Positions 53,361 through 60,613 of a DNA stretch of 64,000 bases are shown piece by piece. A program made the translations under genes and the position numbers. A model generated the notes under the pieces. It was given only the letters and a program-made list of their open reading frames with translations. It did no database searches and had not been told where the DNA came from. The stretch spans positions 2,168,001-2,232,000 of the forward strand of contig NZ_CP141587.1 in the NCBI RefSeq assembly GCF_035593985.1, read 5' to 3'. This DNA comes from Sphingomonas sp. LY29. GTDB taxonomy: Bacteria > Pseudomonadota > Alphaproteobacteria > Sphingomonadales > Sphingomonadaceae. Every line of letters begins with the position of its first letter. The stretch's first letter is position 1.

Positions 53361-54296
53361 TTAGTAGGTGCCGGAGAAGCTGCGGTTGAGCATGTGCGCA
53401 CCCGTCTCCCGATTGTCGTCACGCTCGAACAGCGCGCGATCGCGATCCTCATTGGTCCAGTGGCGCTTGGCTTCCTCGGCGCTCTTTTCGAGGAACACGC
53501 GGTCACCTTCGACCCGGTCGATCATCGCGCAATTGATGCTGTGATGCATGTTGTCGTCGCTGTCGCTCTTGGTCAGGATGACGCGATCGCCACGGACCTT
53601 GTCGACCTTGCCGACGGGTTGTTCGTCCGAACCGACGACTTCCATGTGCTCGCGAATGTTGCCGAGCAGTTGGCGCTTTGTCTGACGCAGGTTGCGCCAG
53701 TTCGAGAATTCGCTTTCGAAGCGGCTTTGGTTTTCGCGGCGATAGTCGTCATAGTCGCGGTCGAGCGCGTCGATCTGGCGGCTGCGCCACTCGCTGTAAT
53801 GCGGATCGTGCGCACCACCGGTCGCGCTCGACGAGCCGTAGTTGCTCGATTCCGATTGGCTCGACCCGCGATCGAAGCGGTTCTGTCCCGACGAGAAGTT
53901 GTCGCCATATTCCGCCGAACGACCATAGTCTCCGGTCATTGGGCGATAGCTGCTCGACGACGAACCAGCGCGCAGTTCCTGGCTGCCCTGGCGGCCGGTG
54001 TAGGGGCGGCGATAGCCTTCGTCGCGATAGCGCGCGCTGCGGTCGCCCTGGCGATCGTCGTCATAGCTGTTGCGCGGCCGGGGATACTGGTCGTCCTGCG
54101 ATCCGAAACGATTGTCGTAACGGCGGCGGCGTTCGGCTTCCTCGTCACCAAACCAACTGGCGATCTCGTCGCCGGCGCGTTCGAAGAAACCGCGATCTTC
54201 GCGGTCGAAGCGGTCGTCGCGAAAGCGGTTTGACTGCTCGTCGCTGCCGAAGCGGCTTCGCGACGGGCGGCGTCCCTCGTAGCGGTCATAGCTCAT
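53361..54296 (-). CDS. Largely disordered protein with SWFGDEEA motif and DUF2171 domain
   Basis: A 311-residue protein of very biased composition. The first 200 residues are rich in Arg, Asp, Tyr, Ser, Gly and Gln and likely disordered, apart from FFERAGDEIASWFGDEEAERRRR near residue 38, a motif recurring in alphaproteobacterial stress-type proteins. The C-terminus (about 215-295) is a folded DUF2171-like domain: IREHMEVVGSDEQPVGKVDKV and DDNMHHSINCAMIDRV. The function is unknown. It has its own terminator and stands alone beside the tRNA-Ala. Confidence 0.7.
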   Translation of the reverse strand: MSYDRYEGRRPSRSRFGSDEQSNRFRDDRFDREDRGFFERAGDEIASWFGDEEAERRRRYDNRFGSQDDQYPRPRNSYDDDRQGDRSARYRDEGYRRPYTGRQGSQELRAGSSSSSYRPMTGDYGRSAEYGDNFSSGQNRFDRGSSQSESSNYGSSSATGGAHDPHYSEWRSRQIDALDRDYDDYRRENQSRFESEFSNWRNLRQTKRQLLGNIREHMEVVGSDEQPVGKVDKVRGDRVILTKSDSDDNMHHSINCAMIDRVEGDRVFLEKSAEEAKRHWTNEDRDRALFERDDNRETGAHMLNRSFSGTY

Positions 54297-54445
54297 GAAA
54301 AATCCTCCTTTTGGTCACTCGCCCATCCGCTCCAAAAGCCCGACTTCAAAACGAACCGGGCGGGGCCGCGTTCCGGCCCAAGCGGTTGCGACAGGCCAAA
54401 TCGAAGGCCTTGAACGGCAGGGCGAAAAAGGGGGTTGCTAGGACG

Positions 54446-54473
54446 TTGCAAGCCGCGTTCGGCGCCGCTATTG
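54446..54473 (+). promoter_or_regulatory. Possible promoter of tRNA-Ala
   Basis: TTGCAA (54446-54451) and CTATTG (54468-54473) are 16 bases apart and lie about 20 bases before the mature tRNA 5' end. It is a consensus match only. Confidence 0.35.
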
Positions 54474-54492
54474 GGTCGCTCGTCCAAGGTGT

Positions 54493-54568
54493 GGGGCTGT
54501 AGCTCAGATGGGAGAGCGCTGCAATCGCACTGCAGAGGTCAGGAGTTCGATCCTCCTCAGCTCCACCA
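54493..54568 (+). tRNA. tRNA-Ala, anticodon CGC
   Basis: A complete 76-base cloverleaf with encoded CCA. The acceptor stem GGGGCTG/CAGCTCC includes the G3-U70 wobble that defines alanine identity. The D arm is GCTC...GAGC, the anticodon stem CTGCA/TGCAG with loop ATCGCAC (anticodon CGC, reads GCG), and the T arm AGGAG TTCGATC CTCCT. The integrase gene ends 29 bases downstream, so the 3' half is the integration target. Confidence 0.96.
54541..54568 (+). repeat. Probable attL core in the tRNA-Ala 3' end
   Basis: The T arm and acceptor 3' strand of tRNA-Ala adjoin the integrase, the classic position of a tRNA-integrating prophage. The exact core length is unknown because the matching attR lies beyond the right edge. 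No second copy of this stretch was seen within the window. Confidence 0.5.
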
Positions 54569-54597
54569 TTCCTTGACCGCAGATTTCCGCCAAAACC

Positions 54598-55815
54598 TTA
54601 TCCCTTCGCCGAGTCGGTTGCAACAACTGTCTCCGGTGCAAGTCCGGTGAAAGCGTTTGGAACAAACTCCTCAATCTCGTCGATGATGGCTTCAATTTCG
54701 GCCTTCGCGCGGCGCAGATAGTCGGGACGCAGCGGCGCATAGAGCCCGCTGGTTTCCTCGAATTTGTCGTGCCCCATAAAGATCTCGATCTCGCCCCACG
54801 CTTCCTGCGGGAGGCGGCGACGCAGCAAGTCTGCCATCGAACGCCGCACCAGCTTCATGCCGCCTTCGCCCGCCGTGGGGAGGCCGATGAAGTCTGACAT
54901 GGCTTCCCACGCGCGCCGCACGGACTTCACCCCCACAAACCACCCCGACGCCTCATTGAGGGCGGGGATGATCTGGCGAACCGTGGGAACGGTCGCGCGG
55001 TACTTCTTCGTCTGTCGGCGGTCGCGGGGGTTGAGTTCGATCGCTCGGCCCTTCCACTGCCGCTCGATGTGGAAGTCATGCACTGCGTCCGGACGGCCTA
55101 GCGTGGCCACTGAGAGCGTCAGGAAGCGGCGAAGGGCCGGATAGCCCATCGCATAGCAGAACATGGCTGCTAGCTCTTCCACGTCGCTCCGGTGTTGCGG
55201 CGTCCGATTGACCTCCTTGAACGGGACGGTCTTGAAGTCGGAGCCGGAAAGGATCTGCTTGCTCTTGTGAGCATGATTGATCGCCGCCGAAAGCTGGGCA
55301 ACGCTCGTCTCTACCGTCGAAAGGGAGCGCGGGCGCTTGTGGCCTTTGGGGCTGACGATCGGCTGCTTGATCGCCCACTTGCGGAATCGCCCGATCCACT
55401 GCTCATTGACCGCGGTGGCTTGAACGCCAGGGTCGGGCAGGGTGGCGATGTAATCCAGCACATGATTAAGGCGCGACCTGATGGCGCCCGCAGAAGCCCT
55501 CTCATCGCCCACGTCGGACAGATAGGCTTCGATCGCTTCGGTCACGAGGTAGCTTGTCGAGGCATTGCGGGCTTGGCCACAGGTCGGGCAGATGACTTGC
55601 CCGGTTTCGTTCTTGAGATAGAACGCGTCGAGCCACTTGCGGCCGGCTTCGCCATCCGTCGTGCCCGTTGAAGTGCTTCTAACGCGTCGTGTGGCTGGAT
55701 CGTAATGGAAGACGGCAAGGAATGGGGAGCGGAGGGTTCCGTCCCGCTTCTGGTCCCAGTCGAGCCAGTATTTTCCGCGCCGATAGAGCGACGTGTCTCG
55801 TTTCGCTTTTGGCAT
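54598..55815 (-). CDS. int: Tyrosine integrase of the prophage
   Basis: A 405-residue site-specific recombinase. The N-terminal part includes KRDTSLYRRGKYWLDWD and a CPTC pair near residue 76. The catalytic domain has Arg241 in TLGRPDAV, Lys270/271 in RRQTKKYRATVP, Arg324 in KLVRRSMADLL (the usual HxxR His replaced), His349 in FMGHDKFE and the nucleophile Tyr359 in SGLYAPL. It lies directly against tRNA-Ala with its 3' end toward the attachment site. Its 5' part overlaps the small gene upstream. Confidence 0.92.
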   Translation of the reverse strand: MPKAKRDTSLYRRGKYWLDWDQKRDGTLRSPFLAVFHYDPATRRVRSTSTGTTDGEAGRKWLDAFYLKNETGQVICPTCGQARNASTSYLVTEAIEAYLSDVGDERASAGAIRSRLNHVLDYIATLPDPGVQATAVNEQWIGRFRKWAIKQPIVSPKGHKRPRSLSTVETSVAQLSAAINHAHKSKQILSGSDFKTVPFKEVNRTPQHRSDVEELAAMFCYAMGYPALRRFLTLSVATLGRPDAVHDFHIERQWKGRAIELNPRDRRQTKKYRATVPTVRQIIPALNEASGWFVGVKSVRRAWEAMSDFIGLPTAGEGGMKLVRRSMADLLRRRLPQEAWGEIEIFMGHDKFEETSGLYAPLRPDYLRRAKAEIEAIIDEIEEFVPNAFTGLAPETVVATDSAKG

Positions 55816-55976
55816 TCGATCCTCTGATGCTCGGCTGCTGCGGACTGTAGCACGTCGTTCGCGCCGATCTCGACAAGCAGGTCTAGTTCGTTGGCTCCTA
55901 TGCGGATGCCACGGCCCCCGGCGATGGCCATGCTGATCTTACGCGCCAGGACGGGGAGGGCTCTGTCGGCGGTCAT
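55542..55976 (-). CDS. Prophage protein, long overlap with the integrase gene
   Basis: A 144-residue frame with ATGA overlap at the upstream Lar-like gene and AAGGAGA eight bases before the ATG. The first 54 residues (LARKISMAIAGGRGIRIGANELDLLVEIGAND) lie outside the integrase and look like a folded helical segment. The remaining 90 share bases with the integrase in another phase and are Ser/Pro/Arg-rich. Either this is a genuine overlapping gene or the true product is shorter by frameshift or early termination. Its place just before int resembles that of excisionase genes, but no such similarity is seen. Confidence 0.5.
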   Translation of the reverse strand: MTADRALPVLARKISMAIAGGRGIRIGANELDLLVEIGANDVLQSAAAEHQRIECQKRNETRRSIGAENTGSTGTRSGTEPSAPHSLPSSITIQPHDALEALQRARRMAKPAASGSTRSISRTKPGKSSARPVAKPAMPRQATS

Positions 55977-56200
55977 ACCCTACTCTCCTTAGTAAGGGGG
56001 CGGGTGTTCCAAGTGCCGATAGCGATGGATCTGTCGTAGTTCATCGAGACCGCTTCCACGGTGCACTGGTTGTTTTCACAGCCGACCCCGTAAAGAGGTT
56101 TAGCGTCTCGCCTCATGCTTGTGTTGTAATCGTCGATACCTGCTTCACCCCCGCAGAACGGACAAGGAAGCAGTTCATCATCTGTTGGGTTATTAGTCAT
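55973..56200 (-). CDS. Lar-like zinc-ribbon protein (restriction alleviation family)
   Basis: A 75-residue protein with ELLPCPFCGGEAGIDDYN, a second Cys pair (VGCENNQCTVEA) and the terminal AIGTWNTRP. This CPFCGG...C..C...W(N/A)R arrangement is that of Lar/DUF restriction-alleviation-like phage zinc ribbons. In E. coli Rac, Lar modulates type I restriction; many relatives have only the fold, so anti-restriction is a family-based guess. ATG 56200 with CAGGA upstream; its TGA overlaps the next start. Confidence 0.72.
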   Translation of the reverse strand: MTNNPTDDELLPCPFCGGEAGIDDYNTSMRRDAKPLYGVGCENNQCTVEAVSMNYDRSIAIGTWNTRPLTKESRV

Positions 56201-56471
56201 GGGATGGTCCTGACTTATCAACGGGTTGGGCGATGCTTTCAGCCCGCGCTTGGCAGTCCTTAGGGACCGGAGCCGGACAAGCCGTCTCCGCGCTATCGCG
56301 TGCCATCGCTATCGCGTGGCGAACTTCGTGATAGGCTGCGAACACCATCATTAGCGGCCAAAAGGCGACGAATATGGCGAAGGCGATTCCGCTGCCCGCG
56401 TCCTTCGGTCGATTGATTGACCACAGATAAAGCGCCGTCCCCAGCGCGCCACCAAGGTAGAGGCCAATCAA
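56193..56471 (-). CDS. Small prophage membrane protein
   Basis: A 92-residue protein with two hydrophobic helices (LYLGGALGTALYLWSI at the N-terminus and IAFAIFVAFWPLMMVFAAYH near 30-48) and a polar, cysteine-containing C-terminus. The TTG at 56471 overlaps the previous TGA (TTGA) and has AAGGGGGCGGG just upstream; a GTG at 56492 is the alternative. No family was recognised. Confidence 0.6.
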   Translation of the reverse strand: MIGLYLGGALGTALYLWSINRPKDAGSGIAFAIFVAFWPLMMVFAAYHEVRHAIAMARDSAETACPAPVPKDCQARAESIAQPVDKSGPSHD

Positions 56472-56713
56472 AACCCGCCCCCTTCTTCCCACTTGCGCTC
56501 GTTATCGAGCAAGGTGAGAACTTCGGTGGCGATCTGCCAGTGCAGATTATAAGCCCTGTCCGCCGCGCTCAGGTGCTGACCTATAGTGTTGGCAACAGCT
56601 TCAAAGCGCCGCGCTGCGTTAGGGATAGTCGCGGTATCGCCAAGACCCAGAGGGGCTTGGTCCGAAGGACGACTAGCCCGACCCGAAGGGGAACGCCCTA
56701 AATCAGTAGCCAT
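56468..56713 (-). CDS. Small prophage protein
   Basis: An 81-residue protein with a disordered Ser/Arg/Pro N-terminus and a helical C-terminal part (NAARRFEAVANTIGQHLSAA, then HWQIATEVLTLLDNERKWEEG). The ATG at 56713 has AAGGAG eight bases upstream. No family was recognised. The frame extends upstream without a better start. Confidence 0.6.
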   Translation of the reverse strand: MATDLGRSPSGRASRPSDQAPLGLGDTATIPNAARRFEAVANTIGQHLSAADRAYNLHWQIATEVLTLLDNERKWEEGGGF

Positions 56714-56717
56714 CCTA

Positions 56718-57080
56718 CTACTCCTTATCCGACACATTACGGGTGAGGGCTGGGTCGATCTTGATTTGCACGTAGAGTCCTGCGGGCTTCGCCAATTCGA
56801 GCATTCGCGTTGCAAGTCTGCCAACATCTTGCGCTGCAGATCTAGAGTCCGGTTCCTCAACCTGTTCGGAGTGGGGCATGGATGCGATGGCCTCGATTGC
56901 TGCGCGATGATCCTCAAGGGCATGGCCGAAAACTTGGTCGCGTTCATCGCGGCTGTTGGCATCGTCGTTAGTCTCGCGCGTCGGTTGCGGAGTAATGTCG
57001 CGCCTTTGGGCGTCGATCATGTCGAGCAGGTGCTTTCCCGTTCGCGCCACCCGTTCCACCAGTATCTCTTTATCTGTCAT
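56718..57080 (-). CDS. Small prophage protein
   Basis: A 120-residue acidic, mainly helical protein (DKEILVERVARTGKHLLDMI, FGHALEDHRAAIEAIASMP, LATRMLELAKPAGLYV). The ATG at 57080 is preceded by GGAG; an ATG at 57113 that overlaps the upstream TGA is an alternative and would add 11 residues. No family was recognised. Confidence 0.6.
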   Translation of the reverse strand: MTDKEILVERVARTGKHLLDMIDAQRRDITPQPTRETNDDANSRDERDQVFGHALEDHRAAIEAIASMPHSEQVEEPDSRSAAQDVGRLATRMLELAKPAGLYVQIKIDPALTRNVSDKE

Positions 57081-57109
57081 GGGGTTCTCCGTCCCAAGGT
57101 TGGGGGCGT

Positions 57110-57568
57110 TCATGCTGCCGACCTTTCGCCAAAGCGCACTTCGCCTTCCGCGCGCAGTTCGGTTACGTCGCAGCCGATCCACTCGGACAGCTTGGCGAGC
57201 GCCTGGTCGATGTATTCGGCCCGCTCCGTCTCGCTCATCTTCTCAAACGCGATGCTCTCGTCGTCCCACTCGACAATCTCGCCAGTCTTCTTGCTGACAA
57301 TCGGAGTGGAGAGGCCGCAGCGGCGCTTCAGAAAGCGATGGAGGATGCGCGGGGTCATGATCCCATCGACGGCATCGGAAAGCTGCTCACAGCCCACCTT
57401 GAGGCAGACGAAGTAGAACGCGAGGCGCTTGGTGTTGCCTTTGACGTTCTTGATCTCGACGCGCACCGCCTTGTCGGGCAGGGCGCGAAGCAGTTGCTCG
57501 GCTGCCGGCGTAACGGGGCGCAGCGAGCCAAAGGCTTTTCGAAACAGGATGGGTTCGTTGTCAGTCAT
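57110..57568 (-). CDS. Prophage protein, possibly NinB/DUF1367-like
   Basis: A 152-residue protein. After a short N-terminus it reads KAVRVEIKNVKGNTKRLAFY, VGCEQLSDAVDGIMTPRIL, FLKRRCGLSTP, and ends in FEKMSETERAEYIDQALAKL. The architecture (basic core that would bind nucleic acid, then a helix opening with KMS) recalls DUF1367 and NinB-type phage recombination accessory proteins, but no signature clinches it. Neighbouring HNH and candidate annealing genes fit a recombination module. Confidence 0.6.
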   Translation of the reverse strand: MTDNEPILFRKAFGSLRPVTPAAEQLLRALPDKAVRVEIKNVKGNTKRLAFYFVCLKVGCEQLSDAVDGIMTPRILHRFLKRRCGLSTPIVSKKTGEIVEWDDESIAFEKMSETERAEYIDQALAKLSEWIGCDVTELRAEGEVRFGERSAA

Positions 57569-57960
57569 GACCCTTGGCCGGGGCGGTTGTTAGCCAACCC
57601 CGGCCCCCTGGTGGAACGGATGGTTTCAATCTCGCGGCGCTTGGGCGATGCCTTGATAAGCTCGGCGATTAGCTGCTCGACGCCTTGGCCGTGGTTCTTG
57701 TGGTATTCCTTCCAGAACACCGGCTCCCCGACAGTGTGCTGGGTGCTGTGACATCCGCCGCCGCCACACAGCGGAACTGTGCGCCAATCGTCGGGCTTCT
57801 GGCCCATGCCAGCGCCGCTCCCCATGCGAACGTGAGCCGCCTCGATGTTCGTAGTCGAGCCACACATGGCGCAGGCGAACCCTCGCACGAAAGTCGTGTG
57901 GGCAGGACTGCGCCACCGGCTTTCACGCTTGGGTTCTTTGGGAATGCGGCGCGGCAGCAT
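57565..57960 (-). CDS. HNH-like zinc protein (DUF968/Ref-type phage nuclease)
   Basis: A 131-residue protein with FACAMCGSTTNIEAAHVRMG, then GQKPDDWRTVPLCGG and CHSTQHTVGE. Cys pairs and the His residues in EAAHV, CHSTQH are the expected metal ligands and catalytic His of a beta-beta-alpha-metal (HNH) fold, in the arrangement of DUF968/Ref-like phage proteins. It would cut DNA or assist recombination. The ATG at 57960 overlaps the previous stop (TGATG). An unusual GGGG run encodes consecutive Gly in the loop. Confidence 0.75.
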   Translation of the reverse strand: MLPRRIPKEPKRESRWRSPAHTTFVRGFACAMCGSTTNIEAAHVRMGSGAGMGQKPDDWRTVPLCGGGGCHSTQHTVGEPVFWKEYHKNHGQGVEQLIAELIKASPKRREIETIRSTRGPGLANNRPGQGS

Positions 57961-58169
57961 CAGATCCACCGCCCCTTTGCATCGCGCTGGCGACTCCGCG
58001 CCCATGCAGGACGAACCTCGCCAACGGGTGGCAGACTATCCACGGTCGGGCGTCCGGCCGCGCGACGGCGCTCGTTTATCCGCGCTAGTCGAAATTCGGG
58101 ATCGTTGCGGTAGCGCTCGTGGAAGCGCTTAGAGGCGCTCAGGCGCCTTCTCAGAGGCGTCTTGAACAT
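57960..58169 (-). CDS. Small basic prophage protein
   Basis: A 69-residue, strongly basic protein (LRRRLSASKRFHERYRNDPEF, NERRRAAGRP), ending RQRDAKGRWI, a terminal pattern seen in several phage DNA-associated proteins. It probably binds nucleic acid. It is joined at both ends by one-base stop/start overlaps with its neighbours. No family was recognised. Confidence 0.55.
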   Translation of the reverse strand: MFKTPLRRRLSASKRFHERYRNDPEFRLARINERRRAAGRPTVDSLPPVGEVRPAWARSRQRDAKGRWI

Positions 58170-59110
58170 CAGCCCGCTCCCAGCGGCGCAACGGCGGCAA
58201 TCGCCACCTCGCGACCATTGTAGGCTTCATCCCACTTGCGGGACTCTTCGCCGTCCAGTTCCTCAATCACGTTGCCATGCTGATCGACTAGCGAGGCTAG
58301 ATCGTCGCGGGTGGCGCATTCGGACAAGACGCTCATGAGCATCTGAAAGCCGACGCTTTCCTCGACCGGCGTGAGGGCGGCGTATCGACTATCCAACCAC
58401 TTGCCGAAGCCCTCCCAGTCGTCGCCATCGCCGGTCCACCATTGGTGGTTCGCGTCGCGGATAGTTTTGATGTCGTCTCGGTTCGCCTTCACAAGCGCCT
58501 TAAAGTCGGCAAGGTCGGTCATCGCATTGCCAGCGGTCATCATCTTGCCGAGACGGTCTTTGATTTTGGTGATGCCTGGCACCTTCTCGCGCTCGATCAC
58601 TTCGCCAGTCTGCGGATTGTGCTGGACGTCATCGAAGCCCGATGTTGGCACTTCTTCTGCGGGCGTCGTCTGAAGCCCTGCATTCATCATTACGACGACA
58701 TGTGCGAAGGCGGAACGGCAGGCGCGGCTGATGGCGCGGGTCTGCGCCATTGCGCGGATTGCATAGTCAGCGCGCTTTGGAAGTGTCTTGCCGCGCGACT
58801 GCCCGCCGAACCACGTCGGCTCATCCTCGCCAACGAAGCCTTCTGCCGTGGCGATAAGCTGCCCGTCACTCATGCGGCGCACTTCGCCGACAGCGCGGAC
58901 CCCTCCATCGACGCGCTCAACATGACCGGAGCCAGCAGCGCAGCCGTGAGCGATTGCGATGGCCTGCCAGCCTTCCACAGACACATACTTGCGCCCTTGG
59001 ATATTGCTCGACGTGGCGACCACGATCTCTTTGCAGACGCTCGCTGCGTCCGTGGACATGCGGTAATTATCAACAGGGGCGGCTTCGCGGATTGCGACGA
59101 GTTCGTTCAC
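58169..59110 (-). CDS. Conserved phage protein, candidate ssDNA-annealing/recombination protein
   Basis: A 313-residue protein. The N-terminal 150 residues carry SVEGWQAIAIAHGC, GEVRRMSDGQLIATAEGFVG and KRADYAIRAMAQTRAISRA, a pattern seen in a widespread phage/actinobacterial family of unknown biochemistry. The RAMAQTRAxSRA helix recalls Erf/Rad52-like annealing proteins, and it neighbours an HNH gene. The C-terminal half (TKIKDRLGKMM, KWLDSRYAAL) is acidic and helical. The GTG start has a perfect AAGGAGGT five bases upstream, the strongest ribosome site in this operon. Confidence 0.6.
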   Translation of the reverse strand: MNELVAIREAAPVDNYRMSTDAASVCKEIVVATSSNIQGRKYVSVEGWQAIAIAHGCAAGSGHVERVDGGVRAVGEVRRMSDGQLIATAEGFVGEDEPTWFGGQSRGKTLPKRADYAIRAMAQTRAISRACRSAFAHVVVMMNAGLQTTPAEEVPTSGFDDVQHNPQTGEVIEREKVPGITKIKDRLGKMMTAGNAMTDLADFKALVKANRDDIKTIRDANHQWWTGDGDDWEGFGKWLDSRYAALTPVEESVGFQMLMSVLSECATRDDLASLVDQHGNVIEELDGEESRKWDEAYNGREVAIAAVAPLGAG

Positions 59111-59280
59111 TTCGCACCTCCTTTAAACAAGCGGGTGAAGAGGTTGGGACGGGTTGGTTTATCCATGGGGAGGAGTGGCCCGTTGACGGCGCGGCTGTGT
59201 TCCTTCTGCGGCAAGTTGCCGTGAGAAATGTTGAGCTTGCGCCAGTCGTTCTGGCGATGCGTGTATCGAAGGGCGGTCAT
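59107..59280 (-). CDS. Small prophage protein (57 residues)
   Basis: This short gene was found by following overlaps. The ATG at 59280 overlaps the TGA of the upstream gene (ATGA), and its TGA overlaps the GTG start of the next gene (GTGA). The product has RYTHRQNDWRKLNISHGNLP near its start and ends KPTRPNLFTRLFKGGAK. The stop region also contains the ribosome site of the next gene. No family was recognised. Confidence 0.6.
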   Translation of the reverse strand: MTALRYTHRQNDWRKLNISHGNLPQKEHSRAVNGPLLPMDKPTRPNLFTRLFKGGAK

Positions 59281-59687
59281 GCATTGCTCTCCCTACATTG
59301 GGTTGTGTCGTTGAGACTGAGGTCGGCGTTCGCGTGAATGTCCGACACGAGGCTGCAAGCCAGATCGGATACACCGACGGTCGCTAGCTCTCGGTCGAGC
59401 ATCTCGGTTTGCGATGCGATCCACCGCAGAGCCGCTTCCAGCTCATCCACCTTCTTGGTGAGGGCGATATGTTCGGCGGCTAGGTGGGGTGCGGAGGCTG
59501 CAAGGCGAGCGTTGGCGCAAGCTTCGCCCCACTTGTGAACATGCCGGGGGTTGCAGGCAGCGATGTGACGGGGCTGGCAAGCGTGTCCAGAGAACACGTT
59601 GTCGTCGTCTGCCCGCCACGGTCCCGGCGTCGTGCCTTCCAGCAGCGCAGCCACGTCCAGCTTCTTCTCACTTATGGGATGGGTCAT
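59277..59687 (-). CDS. Prophage protein with ead/Ea22-like features
   Basis: A 136-residue protein with TTPGPWRADDDNV near residue 18, NARLAASAPHLAAEH near 60, and a coiled-coil-like helix ALTKKVDELEAALRWIA. The TPGPWxAD and NAxLAAxAP pairs are common in small phage-encoded proteins of unknown function (Ea22-like). It overlaps both neighbours with ATGA junctions. Confidence 0.65.
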   Translation of the reverse strand: MTHPISEKKLDVAALLEGTTPGPWRADDDNVFSGHACQPRHIAACNPRHVHKWGEACANARLAASAPHLAAEHIALTKKVDELEAALRWIASQTEMLDRELATVGVSDLACSLVSDIHANADLSLNDTTQCRESNA

Positions 59688-60133
59688 GGTGCTATTCCTT
59701 GGGCGATGCCCTTCGGGCCGCTCTGGCTGCCTTCGGCCTGAGCCTGCGCTTCGCTTGTCTCATCCGTGCCGGAGCCTGCCGCTATCGCGGGAAGAATGCG
59801 GCGAACGTCGGCGCGGGTGACGCTGACATCTGGACGACAAAGCATTCCCTCAGGACAAAAGCGGGAGGCGTCGCGAGCAGCTTGGCTGCACTCGTCTATC
59901 GCCTCGTCCCAGTCGTTGTACCGAGTAGCTGCCGGACCTGTCGTGGAACGAAGGCATTGGTCGAGGACGTAGGCATAGACCTGCGGCTCTTTCGGCACCT
60001 CCGTCCAGTTGAGTGGATCTGGCTTTCCGTCACAGCCGGCCAACGCGATAGCGATACCCACCGCAAGGCCGAGACGGCGCAGCACGGCTCGGTTCATGGG
60101 TAGCGCGGGCCGGAACGGCATCGCCCTGCTCAC
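59684..60133 (-). CDS. Prophage lipoprotein
   Basis: A 149-residue protein. A hydrophobic segment ending LAVGIAIALAGC (lipobox ALAGC) precedes a mature part with several cysteines (LDQCLRS, IDECSQAA, RFCPEGMLCR) and a Gln/Glu/Ala/Ser-rich tail. The GTG start at 60133 overlaps the TGA of the upstream microprotein gene; ATGs at 60121 and 60097 are possible. Prophage lipoproteins often modify the host surface, for example in superinfection exclusion; this role is speculative here. Confidence 0.65.
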   Translation of the reverse strand: MSRAMPFRPALPMNRAVLRRLGLAVGIAIALAGCDGKPDPLNWTEVPKEPQVYAYVLDQCLRSTTGPAATRYNDWDEAIDECSQAARDASRFCPEGMLCRPDVSVTRADVRRILPAIAAGSGTDETSEAQAQAEGSQSGPKGIAQGIAP

Positions 60134-60222
60134 GACACCACCCAAAGACAAAAACCATTCGTAACCAACCCAGCCCCAACACAGGCAATAAGGATGGCTA
60201 AGGCTTGAAGACGGTTGCTCAT
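60130..60222 (-). CDS. Prophage transmembrane microprotein (30 residues)
   Basis: A 31-codon gene too short for usual gene callers. Its ATG overlaps the TGA of the upstream gene (ATGA) and its TGA overlaps the GTG of the lipoprotein gene (GTGA). Nearly the whole product is one hydrophobic helix (LAILIACVGAGLVTNGFCLW) with a short basic N-terminus (MSNRLQ). It may be coupled to the downstream lipoprotein. It could be chance, but the two exact overlaps argue for a gene. Confidence 0.55.
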   Translation of the reverse strand: MSNRLQALAILIACVGAGLVTNGFCLWVVS

Positions 60223-60425
60223 GACGACACCCGCCCGACGCGAATGGTTTCGATGCTGACGACGCAGCGCATGGCTACGCGCCAGTATTCGACCACTCCG
60301 CCCTGAGGCGGCTTGTGATAAAAGATAAGCCAGTCATCTTGAGTGCCCATCACATCGGCATCGATGACGCGAATGGGCTGGCCCTCGGTCAACTCGACAC
60401 GGAACTGCCGCTCTCTGCCCATCAT
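60219..60425 (-). CDS. Small prophage protein
   Basis: A 68-residue protein with a probable small beta-barrel (QFRVELTEGQPIRVIDAD, WLIFYHKPPQGGVVEYWRVA) and no known motif. It overlaps the previous and next genes by four bases (ATGA at both ends). Confidence 0.6.
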   Translation of the reverse strand: MMGRERQFRVELTEGQPIRVIDADVMGTQDDWLIFYHKPPQGGVVEYWRVAMRCVVSIETIRVGRVSS

Positions 60426-60613
60426 GATTTCCCTTCATCCGAGGGCATCAGACGAGTAGCGACGTAATCACGCGCCATGTCTGCCCAGGTTTGGTAAAGT
60501 GCGGGGAACTGGCCAGCGTCTTCCGCTAGCTCACGCCAGAACTGTGCGAGTTCGTGTCGTCCCGCTGTCTCGGCAATATCAGCCGATGCGATAAGGCTGT
60601 GGACGGCGCTCAT
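60422..60613 (-). CDS. Small prophage protein
   Basis: A 63-residue helical, acidic protein (LIASADIAETAGRHELAQFW, AEDAGQFPALYQTWADMARD). No family was recognised. It is linked by ATGA overlaps to both neighbours. Confidence 0.6.
   Translation of the reverse strand: MSAVHSLIASADIAETAGRHELAQFWRELAEDAGQFPALYQTWADMARDYVATRLMPSDEGKS

Noticed and set aside
55679..55876. 65-residue frame beside the integrase start
   Set aside because: It is a third phase in the same region without a ribosome site; the 55976 start is better supported.
58867..59073. Additional small frames opposite or inside the candidate annealing gene
   Set aside because: They lack ribosome sites and overlap a well-supported gene fully.
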